A DNA stretch of 64,000 nt from Panulirus ornatus (GCF_036320965.1 NC_092265.1:7562501-7626500), one strand, 5' to 3'. Shown: positions 1 to 11,886, numbered from the stretch's first letter. Made by a program: numbers and translations. Notes: generated by a model from the sequence alone, not told the origin.

Positions 1-195
1 ATTTTTTTTTTTCCCATGATGCACAGTGAAGTATGATTAGGGCGATGTATGAAAGATTCACAGCCCTTGTATAATGCTTTGTGCGTAGGATAGTCGAAAT
101 GTAAGCAAGGGAAGTAGAATTTTAAAAGTATGATCTCATATTTATTTTTGTAACGAGACAAAGTTTTTTTTTTTATGACGTTGGGTGCGCCGGTT

Positions 196-198
<3 letters not shown>

Positions 199-255
<57 letters not shown>
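199..255. repeat. (GT)n microsatellite
   Basis: Nearly pure GT run with one GG interruption. Open frames across it encode Cys-Val repeats and are not genes. Confidence 0.97.
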
Positions 256-260
<5 letters not shown>

Positions 261-299
261 TGTTGTTGTCAATATTGGTGATTGCTACTTGTATGTTAC

Positions 300-379
300 G
301 AGGGGAGAGAGTTTTACTCTCGCGTTGCCACGTCTCTGAAACTTGTATATTTTTCTCATGTCTACTCCTATGTGTGTAT

Positions 380-438
<59 letters not shown>

Positions 439-598
439 ATCACCTCAGTCCAAGCCAAGTACTCATATATGGGCCACTTCCTCAAGGAAGATGAACACCT
501 GGGTTGGGTGTGGGTCAACTGCCACGCCTAGGATTCGAAGCCATGTGGTGCTAACTACGTCGAAGTATCTGACTAATTATTCAACTATACCAGATGAT
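300..598 (-). mobile_element. tRNA-derived SINE, minus strand, with internal CA/TG array
   Basis: Read on the minus strand, the head contains a B-box-like GGCTTCGAATCC followed by GCGTGGCAGTTGACCC, the same order as the SINE at 63326 (GGGTTCGAGTCC, then GCGTGGCAGTTAGCCC). A body of about 90 bases leads into a long (TG)n run, which is the (CA)n at 381-437 on the plus strand. Beyond it a tail resumes (CATAGGAGTAGACATGAG, later GTAAAACTCTCTC) that aligns with the tail of the 63-kb copy (CATGGGGGTAAAGACATAAT, later GTAAAACTCTCTC). The head is diverged, with a weak A box. The limits are estimated from this alignment. Confidence 0.7.
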
Positions 599-858
599 TC
601 AATATTACATTACCTTGGCGAACCTATATCGTATATACAGTACATATACCCACTGTCATTTCTGTTAATGAGTAAATGGGAAATATATCATCACTCTAAT
701 TAACTGAGTTACCATCGAATGAGAAATAGATGATAAAGATCACTCATGTGGTTTTATTCAAGAAATCATTCTATTTACTATCGTAAAGTGTCCTGGTTCT
801 TCTCCTCCCATCATTAAGAAACATGGGGTTGTCGTATCCCATGAGCAATGTTACCCTT

Positions 859-860
<2 letters not shown>

Positions 861-894
<34 letters not shown>
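861..894. repeat. (CT)17 microsatellite
   Basis: Perfect CT dinucleotide run. Confidence 0.97.
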
Positions 895-897
<3 letters not shown>

Positions 898-1842
898 GGT
901 TTTCATAATGGAGAGTGCGTATGTGAGTTTAATTCTGGCTTTATCATGATACATCACTACCTTCCATTCGTGCTATTACCTGTCACGGGTGGCTGGACCA
1001 AGTTACATCGTACGGCTGGCGAATCTGTCCAACTGAAGAACATCAATTCAGGTCGTATGCTTTCCCAGATTGGCGTGACGCTAACTGTAAGCGAAAGCGA
1101 TATCTAGCATCTGTTTTTGTCGCTACCTCAGCGGCCGCAAAGCTCTGCAACCACCGTGTGTTGTGTGCTTGTCGGTCTGTTCTGATGACATTTTGTTCCG
1201 ATAGTTTCGGCAAAGAATAATGTGGGAGCACATAGAACATTACCCATGTAGGTTGAAATGCTGCTCTTCCAGCAAATTTCGAATGATGGAACACCGTAAA
1301 CCATTAACGGTCACAATAACTTTGATTTCTACACATATCTATAAACAGTTACCTCATTTAAACGGATCCTTGAAGCTCTACATAAACAAAACATAGTTAC
1401 TCATCAAGACTATTTTTTGTGATGTGTAACGCGTTCGTTCAGGCTACCTAACCGTTTTCTCCACGCTCTTGTTTGCGAATTACTCGCTGACCAATGAGAC
1501 GACGCCACTCGCTGCTTTGAACGACCCTTCAAACATTCGGGTTATTTGGAGGGTAGTTACACTTCTTATTTACATCCTCCTGGGTTCAAGTATAAGTTAT
1601 TTTGCCAGTTTACCCAGGTCTCTGACGCTGTGTGGATGTAGTCAGTGTGCCTGTGTTTGTAAGACTGTTTAACCTAACCCGTTTTATTCGGCAGTGTTTC
1701 GTAAGTGGTACGTTATGAGAACTGATTGAATACCAGTGGGCATAGATAAGAACTCATTTCTGATACGTCAAGAAAAAGAACATATCCATCTGGTGAACAG
1801 ATCCTTAAGACTGTAAAACATTTGGTTGTTGATGCCATGCAG
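895..1842. other. Unique sequence, no gene recognised
   Basis: Ordinary mixed-composition sequence. A 67-codon plus-strand frame at 1469-1672 has one hydrophobic segment but no family signal, and I do not call it. Confidence 0.5.
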
Positions 1843-1949
1843 GTCGTAAGCGTTCGTCTCAAGAGGCAAGGAAACTGAGGTCAAAAACACGGGGCCTTCC
1901 ACTTGGACGAAGACGTCATTCTGAGGGTCACGTGGATGGCTTCAGCGAG
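1843..1949 (+). CDS. Candidate internal exon, very basic 35-residue segment
   Basis: An acceptor-like GCCATGCAG ends at 1842 and a strong donor GAG|GTAAGC starts at 1950, enclosing 107 bases. One frame is open throughout: two bases completing a split codon, then 35 codons starting RKRSSQEARKLRS and ending GRRRHSEGHVDGFSE. It is rich in Arg and Lys and has dibasic or tribasic clusters (RKR, RRR), as seen in nuclear proteins or in processed neuropeptide precursors. I recognise no family and see no partner exon. Splice motifs this good can occur by chance in 64 kb, so this remains a candidate. Confidence 0.22.
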
Positions 1950-3110
1950 GTAAGCAGATTTCCGTTGTGATTTTAGACCAATGTGACGCTGGTGGTGAAT
2001 TACCGAACATAACCTCGAGACCCAAGACGCAATTAGATGGTGTTGTTTCCGTACTGTTTATTCATCCTCGTCTTTATTCATGCTTCAATTCTCATGGAAT
2101 TTATAGACAATATAGATGTAAAGTTCTATAACAGATGTATAGTTCTATAATATGTGTATAGTTTCTATAACAGCGTGATTCCTTATAGGGATATAGATTT
2201 TTTTTATCAAGCATGTTTATAGATGATGGAATTCTAAATAAGCTTTACGGAGTCATTTTGATGAAGAGGATGGTATTTCTATCTCATTTAGAATGTCTTT
2301 CATCACCAGTAAACATGTTTGACACCAGCATGGAACACATCGAGACCCTAAAACACTAACCAGCACGGATCTTTTTTTTTTCCCCCTTGTTAAAACAGTG
2401 TAGAGCGTGAGGGAAACTTAATCCTCTTCTATATATCCATTTACTTTACTATATACCTAAGATTACATGGTGTACTGTGAGGCAATTATCAGCCCATTGG
2501 AGATCCGGTGTGATGTTTGTTTCCTCTGTTACGCGGCTAAGCTTTGGCACTCTTCTTCGTAACTTCTTAGTATAGTTTTAACTCTCCGTTTTGCTTTACG
2601 TTCGACAGGATCAGATTCCATGACTTGCAGGCTAGAATAAGGGTTCAATCTCCCTCACGGTGGTATAAAGAAGTGGATCATATCGTTTAGAATAAGCTCC
2701 CCCAACTCTCCTCACGAGATGGAAATAAAGAGACCCAGTCTTAATTCAGAAAAAAATAATAGCATCGTACCGTAAATGTTCATTCGCCATACACAGTTAT
2801 GTCTATCCTATACTCCATTTCGCAATGTATAGGAACATATCAAATATCATTTACGTTATTAGAGGAACAGATCAAACGTCCAACTGGATGACGTTGGCGG
2901 ATGACATAAAAACTTCCATTCACAGTAGTCATCAGTGGATCAATACTCACTAATACAAAGCGATAGATCAGAATGTAATGACCGTAACAGAGAGGAATAG
3001 AGGACCCAACCCCCTTTACACTACAGAGAAATTATACCTACACTCCCGTTTACAGTACGGGGGCGTGAATCAAATGACCTCATCTGTCCATATACACAGG
3101 TGAAACCAAA
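1950..3110. other. Unique AT-moderate sequence, no gene recognised
   Basis: I see only a short degenerate repeat of a TTCTATAA-containing motif near 2120-2175. There are no open frames worth noting. Confidence 0.5.
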
Positions 3111-3246
3111 CGCACGCACGCACACACACACATACACAGACACACACACAGACACAGACACACACGCACACACAGACACAGACACAGACACACACACACA
3201 CACACACGCACACACGCACACACGCACACACACATACATACATACC

Positions 3247-3286
<40 letters not shown>
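3111..3286. repeat. Compound (CA)n array with GACACA and CGCACA variants
   Basis: About 175 bases of CA dinucleotides regularly interrupted by G or T substitutions, giving ACAGACAC, ACGCAC and ACATACATAC subunits. Both strands give long spurious frames. Confidence 0.95.
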
Positions 3287-3656
3287 TTAAGACACAACTC
3301 ACTGAGCAATCATCTGCTATCACTTACGATCTGTGATAGTTTTATTTTGTGGGGAAGATGTAGTGCAAGTCCTGTTTGGAGCATAAGGATGTTAACACAG
3401 AGAAGCATCAGGGAAGCACTACATCTTGTTGATAGTGTCCAGCACAGTGATTCATCTCTAATTAAATCAATTATCACGTGCGCATCCGCGCAATACGACG
3501 GAGTAAAAAGAATATATTGATAACGAAGCTTTAGTTGTGAGTTCGTCTTGGCCATGATTGCTAAGTCTCGTAGTAGGAGTGTGTTTTTTCCCGAAGCAGG
3601 AGAATGTTGTGCCTGGGGTGTCTCTCATCAACGGTGGCGTTTCCTCTCATCGATCA

Positions 3657-3882
3657 AACGTTGACTTAGGTTCCGGTCGATAAACGTTGACTTAGGTTCC
3701 GGTCGAGAAGCGTTGACTTAGGTTCCGGTCGAAAAACGTTGACTTAGGTTCCGGTCGAAAAACGTTGACTTAGGTTCCGGTCGAAAAACGTTGACTTAGG
3801 TTCCGGTCGAAAAACGTTGACTTAGGTTCCGGTCGAAAAACGTTGACTTAGGTTCCAGTCGAAAAGCGTTGACTTACGTTCC
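3657..3882. repeat. 26-bp minisatellite, about 9 copies
   Basis: The unit reads AACGTTGACTTAGGTTCC followed by GGTCGAAA. The interior copies are identical. Outer copies carry single substitutions (GATAAACG, GAGAAGCG, CCAGTCG), the usual pattern of central homogenisation. Confidence 0.95.
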
Positions 3883-4442
3883 CGCCAGATATGATCTTTG
3901 AAGGAGTCATTACTTGGTAATCAGACACTTCCAAATTCATCGAAGATAATTCTTTGTTTTTTTGTCTTTTCTGCATGCGCACGATGGTGCAGGTGCTTAT
4001 GAAAGCAAAGGACGCCCTTTATCCGAAAGGCCAATCAAACATTGTATCATCACAGGTATACAATGTAGAATACCTGTCTGTTGTCAGGCGGACCGAACCT
4101 CTTAAAGCGGACTTAAGGACACGAAGAAAGCCCTAGTAAGCCAGTGACACTGGAGAACACAGTACATATAGTGCTCTGCCCCCCAAGACGAAAACCCCTC
4201 ACCTGGCCACCGCTAAGTGAAGGTAGTTTGAGCAAACTCGCCAGTCGCAAAGACTTGCTCCTTTCTCCTCAGTAGTTATTTTCAGATGCAGTCAGGTCAC
4301 TCACCTAATAAACAAGGCTGGCCAGTTTTTCCTCTAGCTTTCAATATGAAGTGTTGCGATATGGCGTAGACTATGACTGGAATCATACCTCTTAATTTAC
4401 AGAGCATATCAGAAAGTATCACGTTTGTGGACATTTGATATG

Positions 4443-4769
4443 TCAGAGTATAGCAAAACCTCTCTTAATCTTCCTCATTTCCATGAGTTCGAATGTAATC
4501 CAGTCACCAGGTGTTGTAAGCTGTGTTGAAGCTGGGCTTTGAGTATAGATCGAACCACAGGCGTCGGATCTCTCAGTATAGAAACGATTGCATCTTGAAG
4601 AAGATATAAGATCAATGTAGAGAAGTTTCACTTCGACTGGGACCTTGTCAGGCAAGGATATGTTGTCCAGTAATGCCTGGGACACACTTAGTTGAGCCAA
4701 AGGTTGAGTGCTTGGCGTGAGACCAAACAAGCAAAAAAAGAAAAAAGTAATTGACAACCGAAGTATCAA
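4443..4769 (-). CDS. Possible small secreted-protein ORF, 108 codons
   Basis: The minus-strand frame begins MILRLSITFFFFCLFGLTPS, a textbook-looking signal peptide with a charged start and a hydrophobic core. It is followed by about 85 residues of non-repetitive sequence with two cysteines (near residues 60 and 71) and a basic end (MRKIKRG). Part of the hydrophobic core comes from an A/T-rich run (minus-strand TTTTTTTC), so it could arise by chance. No family is recognised. No promoter or splice sites were identified. It could be a first exon, a complete short peptide gene, or noise. Confidence 0.2.
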   Translation of the reverse strand: MILRLSITFFFFCLFGLTPSTQPLAQLSVSQALLDNISLPDKVPVEVKLLYIDLISSSRCNRFYTERSDACGSIYTQSPASTQLTTPGDWITFELMEMRKIKRGFAIL

Positions 4770-4849
4770 ACAGACTGGTGTCCTGGAGGTCGCATTAAGT
4801 CACCCCTGGACCTCCTCAAAGGATAGAGTATTAAGGCATTATAGTCCAT

Positions 4850-5970
4850 GCACAACATTTTTGGAGTAATGCATATTCGTCGTCACGTGTCAAGTGGTAA
4901 ACACAGGCATCAGAAGCCAGAGTCCACAGCAGCTCATGGTATTAGTCGCTTTACGTGCTCTTGCGCAAGAGGAAGGCAGGCGTCTGTCTGCAGCGAACCC
5001 GCAGAAAGGAACGGAGTTTGTACTCCTGGCCAGGTCACCGAGTGTGGCCCTTAAGATACGAGGGAACTCTATCGTGGGCGTCTGAGATATAAGGCGGCAG
5101 TGTCGATCAGTGTGGGAGGAACTAGGGCAACATTTCGGTGGGTGAACCTACCTACACCCCTGGCCCAAGGTGTAGTGGGTGTGGCGATGTCCGCCTTCAC
5201 AGTTCCGCTTGGTCATGCCCTTGGCAGCCTGGGCCAAAATGGCACGTATAAAAACAAGGGATCAGAGAGAACACTGCCAATGAATTGCGGCTAAAATACC
5301 CGACAGAAAACCTCAAGCCTCTCGAAAGAGAGAGGAGGGGGAGAGGAGGATTTGCCCTATTGACAATTGCCTTCCTGTTGACAATTGCCTCCCCCCTGGA
5401 AATAAAATATTCCCCGGATATAGTGACTTTCAAGCTCAGGCTAGTCTCTGGTTACGTCCGATGGCGTGGCAGGGGATTGGTAAAGGGGGGGGAGGGGGCG
5501 TTGAAGACCCCGGGGTTGTCCGTTCCTACACGCGGAAGGCGTCGGTGGCAAGAAGGAGGAGGAGGAGGAGGAGGACGAGGGTTAGCAGTCATTGCTTTGC
5601 TGGCATTATCTGGTCAATGGAATATCAGTAAAGTCAGGTGATTGCTTACGGTGCTGCTGGCAATGCATAGACAGCGGTCGTCGTTACGATGGTAATGTAC
5701 AGCCGATGCCATCTCTACATCCCCTTTTCCGGCGTTCCAATTCGCCGCAGCACAAAGCCCCTTGCTTAGGTTAGGGTGATCTGACGGGCCATGCACAGAG
5801 GGCGCTCGTTATAAAGGGTCTTTGTAAAGTGTAGCTTAAACGTTACCCTGTGAACTGCAAGAACTCGGGATCAGATCAGTGGATGGTAATATCATTATGG
5901 AGCCACTGTAGGGAGGATTTACCTGTACAATAAATCCAACACTTTTAGCGATGATGCACACAGGTTGTGA
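4850..5970. other. GC-richer block with G/A-rich runs, no confirmed gene
   Basis: This block is richer in GC than its surroundings and contains purine runs such as GGAGGAGGAGGAGG (about 5560-5580) and GGGGGGGAGGGGG (about 5485). Several overlapping short frames exist (5100-5294, 5285-5641) without domain signal. A TATAAAAA-like string near 5247 has no convincing downstream gene. Confidence 0.4.
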
Positions 5971-5972
5971 CC

Positions 5973-6580
5973 CATGAGAACACCTGGCCTCACAACCCAT
6001 ATGGTGGAGGAGACGATGGGTTATTAATGACCCCACCACTCAGAACACCTGGCCTCACAACCCAGATGGTGGAGGAGACGATGGGTTATGAATAACCCAC
6101 CACTCAGAACACCTGGCCTCACAACCCAGATGATGGAGACGACGATGGGTTATGAATAACCCACCACTCAGAACACCTGGCCTCACAACCCAGATGGTGG
6201 AGGAGACGATGGGTTATGAATAACCCACCACTCAGAACACCTGGCCTCACAACCCAGATGGTGGAGGAGACGATGGGTTATGAATAACCCACCACTCAGA
6301 ACACCTGGCCTCACAATCCAGATGGTGGAGACGACGGTGGGTTATGAATAACCCACCACTCAGAACACCTGGACCTCACAACCCAGATAATATAGGTCAT
6401 GTACCTGGCTTCCACAACACCAGATGGCGGAGGCAATGTGCTGCCGCTGGCCACTCAGAGCACCTGCCTTCACAACCCGGATGGTGGAGGAAGGCCGTGT
6501 GTTATTACTGGCCCACTCTGAACGCCCTGCCTGCCCACACAACCCGGATGGTGGAGTCACCAGCACTGACCACTCAGAAC
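5973..6580. repeat. 64-bp minisatellite carrying a small palindrome
   Basis: The unit starts CACTCAGAACACCTGGCCTC, continues with ACAACCCAGATGGTGG and ends GGGTTATGAATAACCC plus AC. Unit starts at 6037, 6101, 6165, 6229, 6293 and 6357 are spaced exactly 64 bases. An earlier diverged copy starts near 5973. After 6357 the units diverge in sequence and length up to a last start at 6571. Each good unit contains the inverted pair GGGTTAT / ATAACCC separated by two bases. Confidence 0.93.
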
Positions 6581-6599
6581 GGTCACTCTCGTTCGGTAT

Positions 6600-7130
6600 T
6601 TACACCTGAAATTCCTACGCGGTAAGGTTAACAGCTCCTTTGACTGAAACATAAAAGAATATAATTCCAAAATTCAATTTTCATTTTACAATGGCCGTTT
6701 CAACATTGTAATGGAAAAAGAATATCATATTCGCTTATTTCAAGGCCAAAACAAAATATGATGAAATGATTCTGTTAACTGAATCTATAAAAACCATTAT
6801 AAACCTTTATCATTGTACTACGGAAATTCTTATATACCTTCCTTGACCGTACTTCTAATGTAGCTTTGGCTCAACAAATTACGATGATCAAATTACACCA
6901 ATTGGCTATAGAAAATGTTTTGCCAGAGCCCCACAGTACATTTTATAAGGTATATCAATTTTCTCGTTTGAAAAAAAAAAAGAAATAGAAGTGTTTCACG
7001 AATAGTTTCAACCAGTGTGAGCTGTGAATGATGTGAATATGGTCTAAAGTTTTTGAAATGTCTTCGTGCATAAGGAGAAACCCGTAGGGGGGAATGCAGA
7101 AAATCAAATGTATATAATGGGATATAACCA
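6600..7130. other. AT-rich unique sequence
   Basis: Nothing recognisable apart from a homopolymer A run near 6970. Frames here join the adjacent TG array and are spurious. Confidence 0.5.
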
Positions 7131-7132
7131 CG

Positions 7133-7192
<60 letters not shown>
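7133..7192. repeat. (TG)n microsatellite
   Basis: Perfect TG run of about 60 bases. Confidence 0.97.
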
Positions 7193-7195
<3 letters not shown>

Positions 7196-7483
7196 TCAAA
7201 TAAGAATTTTAAGATTTCTGCAGCCAATGCAAGTTCTTTCATTTGGTCAGAATCGACGTAACTCAGCGAGCGTTTCCGTCGGTCATGTTTGAAACGATGA
7301 AAAAAAAGATGATAATTTGTAGTTTGTACAACAGAGAAAAAAATATAACTTTGTGTGACCTTTACTGAAAGCAAGTAAGACGACGGGGTAGTAAAGTCTA
7401 AACAAATAATCGTCACTGAAAACCCCATAACAAAAATAGAAAAAGTCTTAGAATGATCAGAGCAACAGTTGTAGATGAATGAT

Positions 7484-7813
7484 CAGATAACGAATGTGTT
7501 ATATCATAAATAACTTGATAACTGAATAACTAACAGGCACTGAGATAATCAGATAACGAATGTGTTATACCATAAATAACTTGATAGCTGAATAACTAAC
7601 AGGCACTGAGATAATCAGATAACGAATGTGTTATACCATAGATAACTTAATAACTGGATAACTAACAGGCACTGAGATAATCAGATAACGAATGTGTTAT
7701 ACCATAAATAACTTGATAGCTGAATAACTAACAGGCACTGAGATAATCAGATAACGAATGTGTTATACCATAAATATCTTAATGGCTAAATGCCTAACAG
7801 GCACAAAGATAAT
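7484..7813. repeat. 66-bp minisatellite, 5 copies
   Basis: The unit starts CAGATAACGAATGTGTTATA and continues CCATAAATAACTTGATAGC to GAATAACTAACAGGCACTG. Copies start at 7484, 7550, 7616, 7682 and 7748. The last copy is the most diverged and fades out into unique sequence. Confidence 0.94.
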
Positions 7814-9143
7814 CATGTTTCAAGGCACATGAAGCAAAACTACCTCCCATCTCGTCTCACCTGATTGCCTGCTGTCGCAACCCCTAAATTTAATATGCTT
7901 CATACTGACCCACGGAAGTGTGTGCCTCATTCGCTTCGGTGGGCTCCTCGGCTTTTAACAACTTAGCACTTAATACCTTTGCATATTAACCTTTTACTCC
8001 ATCGCCCTGCCTATAATCTAGGAGGAATTTATCGTCACGACATTTGAGCTGCTTTAACTTCCCCATCTCTACTCTATAATTTGACGTGGGAGGTCGTAGG
8101 TGCAATGAGAATGTGTAACTATATGTAGAGATTATTTTTGTTCCTTCCCTTTTCATGGCTGCATCTGTTTCGAAAACGTTGAGAATCTTAGACTCATGGG
8201 CCTTCGATGCCTTTCCCTCTGTAAGGAAAGAGTAGTAGGTACCTATAAGCCTGCATGACCTGCATAGGAATAAGTAGAAATGGACAGATGATGAGAGATC
8301 TGATGATCCATGACGAGGTTATCTGTGCGCAGTATCTTACCATTGGTAGAAACATGGGGAGTAAAGCAGAAAGCAGCAGCTAGTCGTCTGGAAATTGTAC
8401 ACGAGGGATTATAGCTGTTGTCTGTTGTAAAATATTGGTGAGATCTCTTCCTAAATGTCTGGTCAGCTGGACAGGAAAATGCGCGTCTTCAGCGATTCGA
8501 ACAGCCCCGAAAAAGGAAGTAATGAATGATGTTTGGCTCGACCGCAAGTGCTTCATTGGTGAATGAGTGTGATTTTCCCCTTCCAAATCATACATCTTGG
8601 CTTCACTACTAAACCAGATGTGGACGCTGTACTGTTATCAAGTTACAAATATAGTTTTCATGATATGATCTCACCGTCTACACATTACATAAGGGTGCTT
8701 CGGGGTTGAAGTCCTTGGACACGCGTGATCGAAGCCGTACCGAACCCTCTGTCTCGCTAGGTGGAGATAGAGGGTTCGATACAGTTTCGAACAGGTGTGT
8801 TCCGGATCATCGGATTATAATATATGTCCCAGAACTTTTGTCCACGACTGTATATACATGCAAGGATAAACTCGTTTGTAAATTTTAAAACACGCTTGCA
8901 TGTCCATACGTGCATGAAAATTTACCAAAGAAGACACGCAGGGCATTTACACTTTACATAACATAGACATGAACAAACAGCGATAGAATTTGTTGTTACG
9001 AAATGAGTATTTAAAGACAGAATAACAGGGAGCAATAAAATTTTGATTCGTCCTGATTAACAAACAAAATGTAACGTACTGTATATAAGTATACACGTAA
9101 GCATAGTATACGTATACATAGTGACTTTGACTTTGAGAGTTAA
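7814..9143. other. Unique sequence, no gene recognised
   Basis: No array and no credible coding frame. It includes the inverted repeat at 8741-8778 listed separately. Confidence 0.5.
8741..8778. repeat. Short inverted repeat (15-bp arms)
   Basis: Left arm CGAACCCTCTGTCTC (8741-8755) pairs with right arm GAGATAGAGGGTTCG (8764-8778) with one mismatch and an 8-base loop. No terminator context or gene is adjacent. The arms contain a TTCGA-type core that recalls a tRNA B box, but no A box is seen. Confidence 0.8.
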
Positions 9144-9185
9144 GCACACACACACACACGCATATGGATACGAAGATACGCACGG

Positions 9186-9221
<36 letters not shown>
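9144..9221. repeat. Two (CA)n blocks
   Basis: CA runs at 9144-9159 and 9188-9221, separated by a CATATGGATACG spacer. Confidence 0.95.
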
Positions 9222-9223
<2 letters not shown>

Positions 9224-9365
9224 ACATAAACTTAACTCATACCAATAATCTTCGATTTATTCAGCTCAGATTTCTTGAGAGAGAGGTAAAAAAAGTACCT
9301 GTTCAGACCTGTGAACTGGGAGATGAGGTATTTTGTAAACAACCGACCTTAGAACAAACAATCCC

Positions 9366-10536
9366 TATCCAATAACAAATAATCTGTACCTAATAACAAA
9401 GAAACCATACCCAATAACAAAGAACCCGTACCCAATAACAAAGAACCCCTACCCAATAAAAAACAAACCCTGCCCAATAACAAAGAAACCCTACCCAATA
9501 ACAAAGAAACCCTACCCAATAACAAAGAAACCCTACCCAATAACAAAGAAACCCTACCCAATTACAAACAAACCCTACCCAATAACAAACAAACCCTACC
9601 CAATAACAAACAAACCCTACCCAATAACAAAGAAACCCTACCCAATAACAAACAAACCCTACCCAATAACAAAGAAACCCTACCCAATAACAAACAAACC
9701 ATACCCAATAACAAACAAATCCTACCCAATAACAAAGAAACCCTACCCAATAACAAACAAACCCTACCCAATAACAAACAAACCCTACCCAATAACAAAG
9801 AAACCCTACCCAATAACAAACAAACCATACCCAATAACAAACAAACCCTACCCAATAACAAACAAACCCTACCCAATAACAAACAAACCCTACCCAATTA
9901 CAAACAAACCCTACAATTACAAACAAACCCTACCCAATTACAAACAAACCCTACCCAATTACAAACAAACCCTACCCAATAACAAACAAGCCCTACCCAA
10001 TAACAAACAAACCCTACCCAATTACAAACAAACCCTACCCAATAACAAACAAACCCTACCCAATTACAAACAAACCCTACCCAATTACAAACAAACCCTA
10101 CCCAATAACAAACAAACCCTACCCAATAAAAAACAAACCCTACCCAATAACAAAGAAACCATACCCAATAACAAAGAAACCCTACCCAATAACAAAGAAA
10201 CCCTACCCAATAACAAACAAACCCTACCCAATTACAAACAAACCCTACCCAATTACAAACAAACCCTACCCAATTACAAACAAACCCTACCCAATTACAA
10301 ACAAACCCTACCCAATTACAAACAAACCCTACCCAATTACAAACAAACCCTACCCAATTACAAACAAACCCTACCCAATTACAAACAAACCCTACCCAAT
10401 TACAAACAAACCCTACCCAATTACAAACAAACCCTACCCAATAACAAACAAGCCCTACCCAATAACAAACAAACCCTACCCAATTACAAACAAACCCTAC
10501 CCAATAACAAACAAATCCTACCCAATCACAAAGAAC
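9366..10536. repeat. 1.17-kb 21-bp minisatellite (about 55 units)
   Basis: The consensus unit is CCCTACCCAATAACAAACAAA. Three common variants differ at two sites: AATAACAAAG, AATAACAAAC and AATTACAAAC. The G variant dominates the first 200 bases, and the ATTACAAAC variant forms an unbroken block near 10220-10440. One unit near 9910 is truncated. Because 21 is a multiple of three, the minus strand stays open for 178 codons as a Cys-Tyr-Trp-Val-Gly-Phe heptad repeat, which I regard as an artefact. Confidence 0.96.
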
Positions 10537-10761
10537 TCTTGCGTCTTAACAAAGAAACCCTTACGAAATAACAATGACACTCTACCTTAACATAAGACTA
10601 CTGAGACACGGCTGCGAATTTCATTGCAGTTCTTTAGATATCTTGTTTACATTTGGCATTCGATACTACAGTGACCCGTCTTACTGTAGATTGTATATCG
10701 TGTTTTGGTAAATCATTTCCACACTCGCCCGTTACAATGCACTGAAAGACTGTGGGATATA

Positions 10762-10763
<2 letters not shown>

Positions 10764-10813
<50 letters not shown>

Positions 10814-10814
10814 T
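10764..10814. repeat. (TA)n microsatellite
   Basis: TA run with one TGTA interruption at its right end. Confidence 0.97.
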
Positions 10815-11043
10815 AGGTGGGGTTTTGTTATGATCTCAAGACTGCTATTCTCTGATATATCTTTTAGATTGCTCACACTCTCTTCGTCATAATTCATTGA
10901 CGGAGGATAAAAAAGCGAGTAATATAGATCTTGCAATTTGTTATACTGGAAGTAGAACTTATTAAACGGATGTATATCATCCTACAGAGTTATTGAGATG
11001 TAGAATGATTTGCAGTTTACTCTGTATATTAACTTTGTCAATC

Positions 11044-11163
<120 letters not shown>

Positions 11164-11319
11164 ATACACTTATCTATTACCCTACCGAAGGAGTCCCTTG
11201 TATGCTTATGATACTCCTGCAGCGCTCAGGAAGCTGGCCACGTCCGCCTGTAGGTGTCTGCAGGTCATAAAGTGTTGTGATGTGTGTCGTCTATGTACAG
11301 AGGGTGTAGGGCAATGGAT

Positions 11320-11471
11320 CTCCGAGGTGTAGCGTTCTTGACAATTGACGGGCCGTCTAGTGTCGAACGCATAGGTTCGAAACCCTTTTGTGGCAGTCTG
11401 TCCATAGTCAACCCACCTCTTCATTCACCCCATAGGGTGGGTCGATGAAATAGGTCCTGACTCAGGTTAGG

Positions 11472-11474
<3 letters not shown>
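11320..11474 (+). mobile_element. tRNA-derived SINE, truncated at a (TA)n array
   Basis: The head CTCCGAGGTGTAGCG matches the A-box region of the 63-kb copy (CTCCGTGGTGTAGTG). A B-box-like AGGTTCGAAACCC and then TGTGGCAGTCTGTCC follow in the same order. The body (CAACCCACCTCTTCATTCACC, then GGGTGGGTCGATG) continues to 11474, where a long TA run replaces the TG run of the other copies. No SINE tail is visible beyond the TA array. The next sequence is a different repeat. Confidence 0.65.

Positions 11475-11562
<88 letters not shown>
11475..11562. repeat. (TA)n microsatellite between SINE and palindrome
   Basis: Perfect TA run of about 88 bases. It joins the SINE body on its left directly to the palindrome arm on its right. 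Confidence 0.97.
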
Positions 11563-11567
<5 letters not shown>

Positions 11568-11886
11568 AAGGATCACAATTTTGCGCGTGATCAAGATATT
11601 CCTATGAGTCCACGGGGAAAATGAAACACGAAAAGTTCCCAAGTGCACTTTCGTGTAATAATCGCATCATGAGGGGAGACACAAGAGATAAATATGACAG
11701 TCAGTTGATATACATCGAAGAGACGAAGCTAGGACGCCATTTGGTGACATATTTGGTGTTATATTTCTCTCTTGTGTCTCTCCTGATGATGTGATTATTA
11801 CACGAAAGTGCACTTGGGAACTTTTCGTGTTTCATTTTCCCCGTGGACTCATAGGAATATCTTGATCACGCGCAAAATTGTGATCC

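Noticed and set aside
5243..5290. TATA-box-like string before a short ORF
   Set aside because: There is no coherent initiator, splice or coding signal downstream. TATAAAAA is expected by chance at this window size.
9390..9926. 178-codon minus-strand frame of Cys-Tyr-Trp-Val-Gly-Phe heptads
   Set aside because: It is the translation of a 21-bp minisatellite. All three minus frames remain open over parts of it.
9366..10536. Telomere-like AACCCTA strings
   Set aside because: The unit is 21 bp and does not contain tandem TTAGG, the usual arthropod telomere repeat. The resemblance is to one hexamer only.
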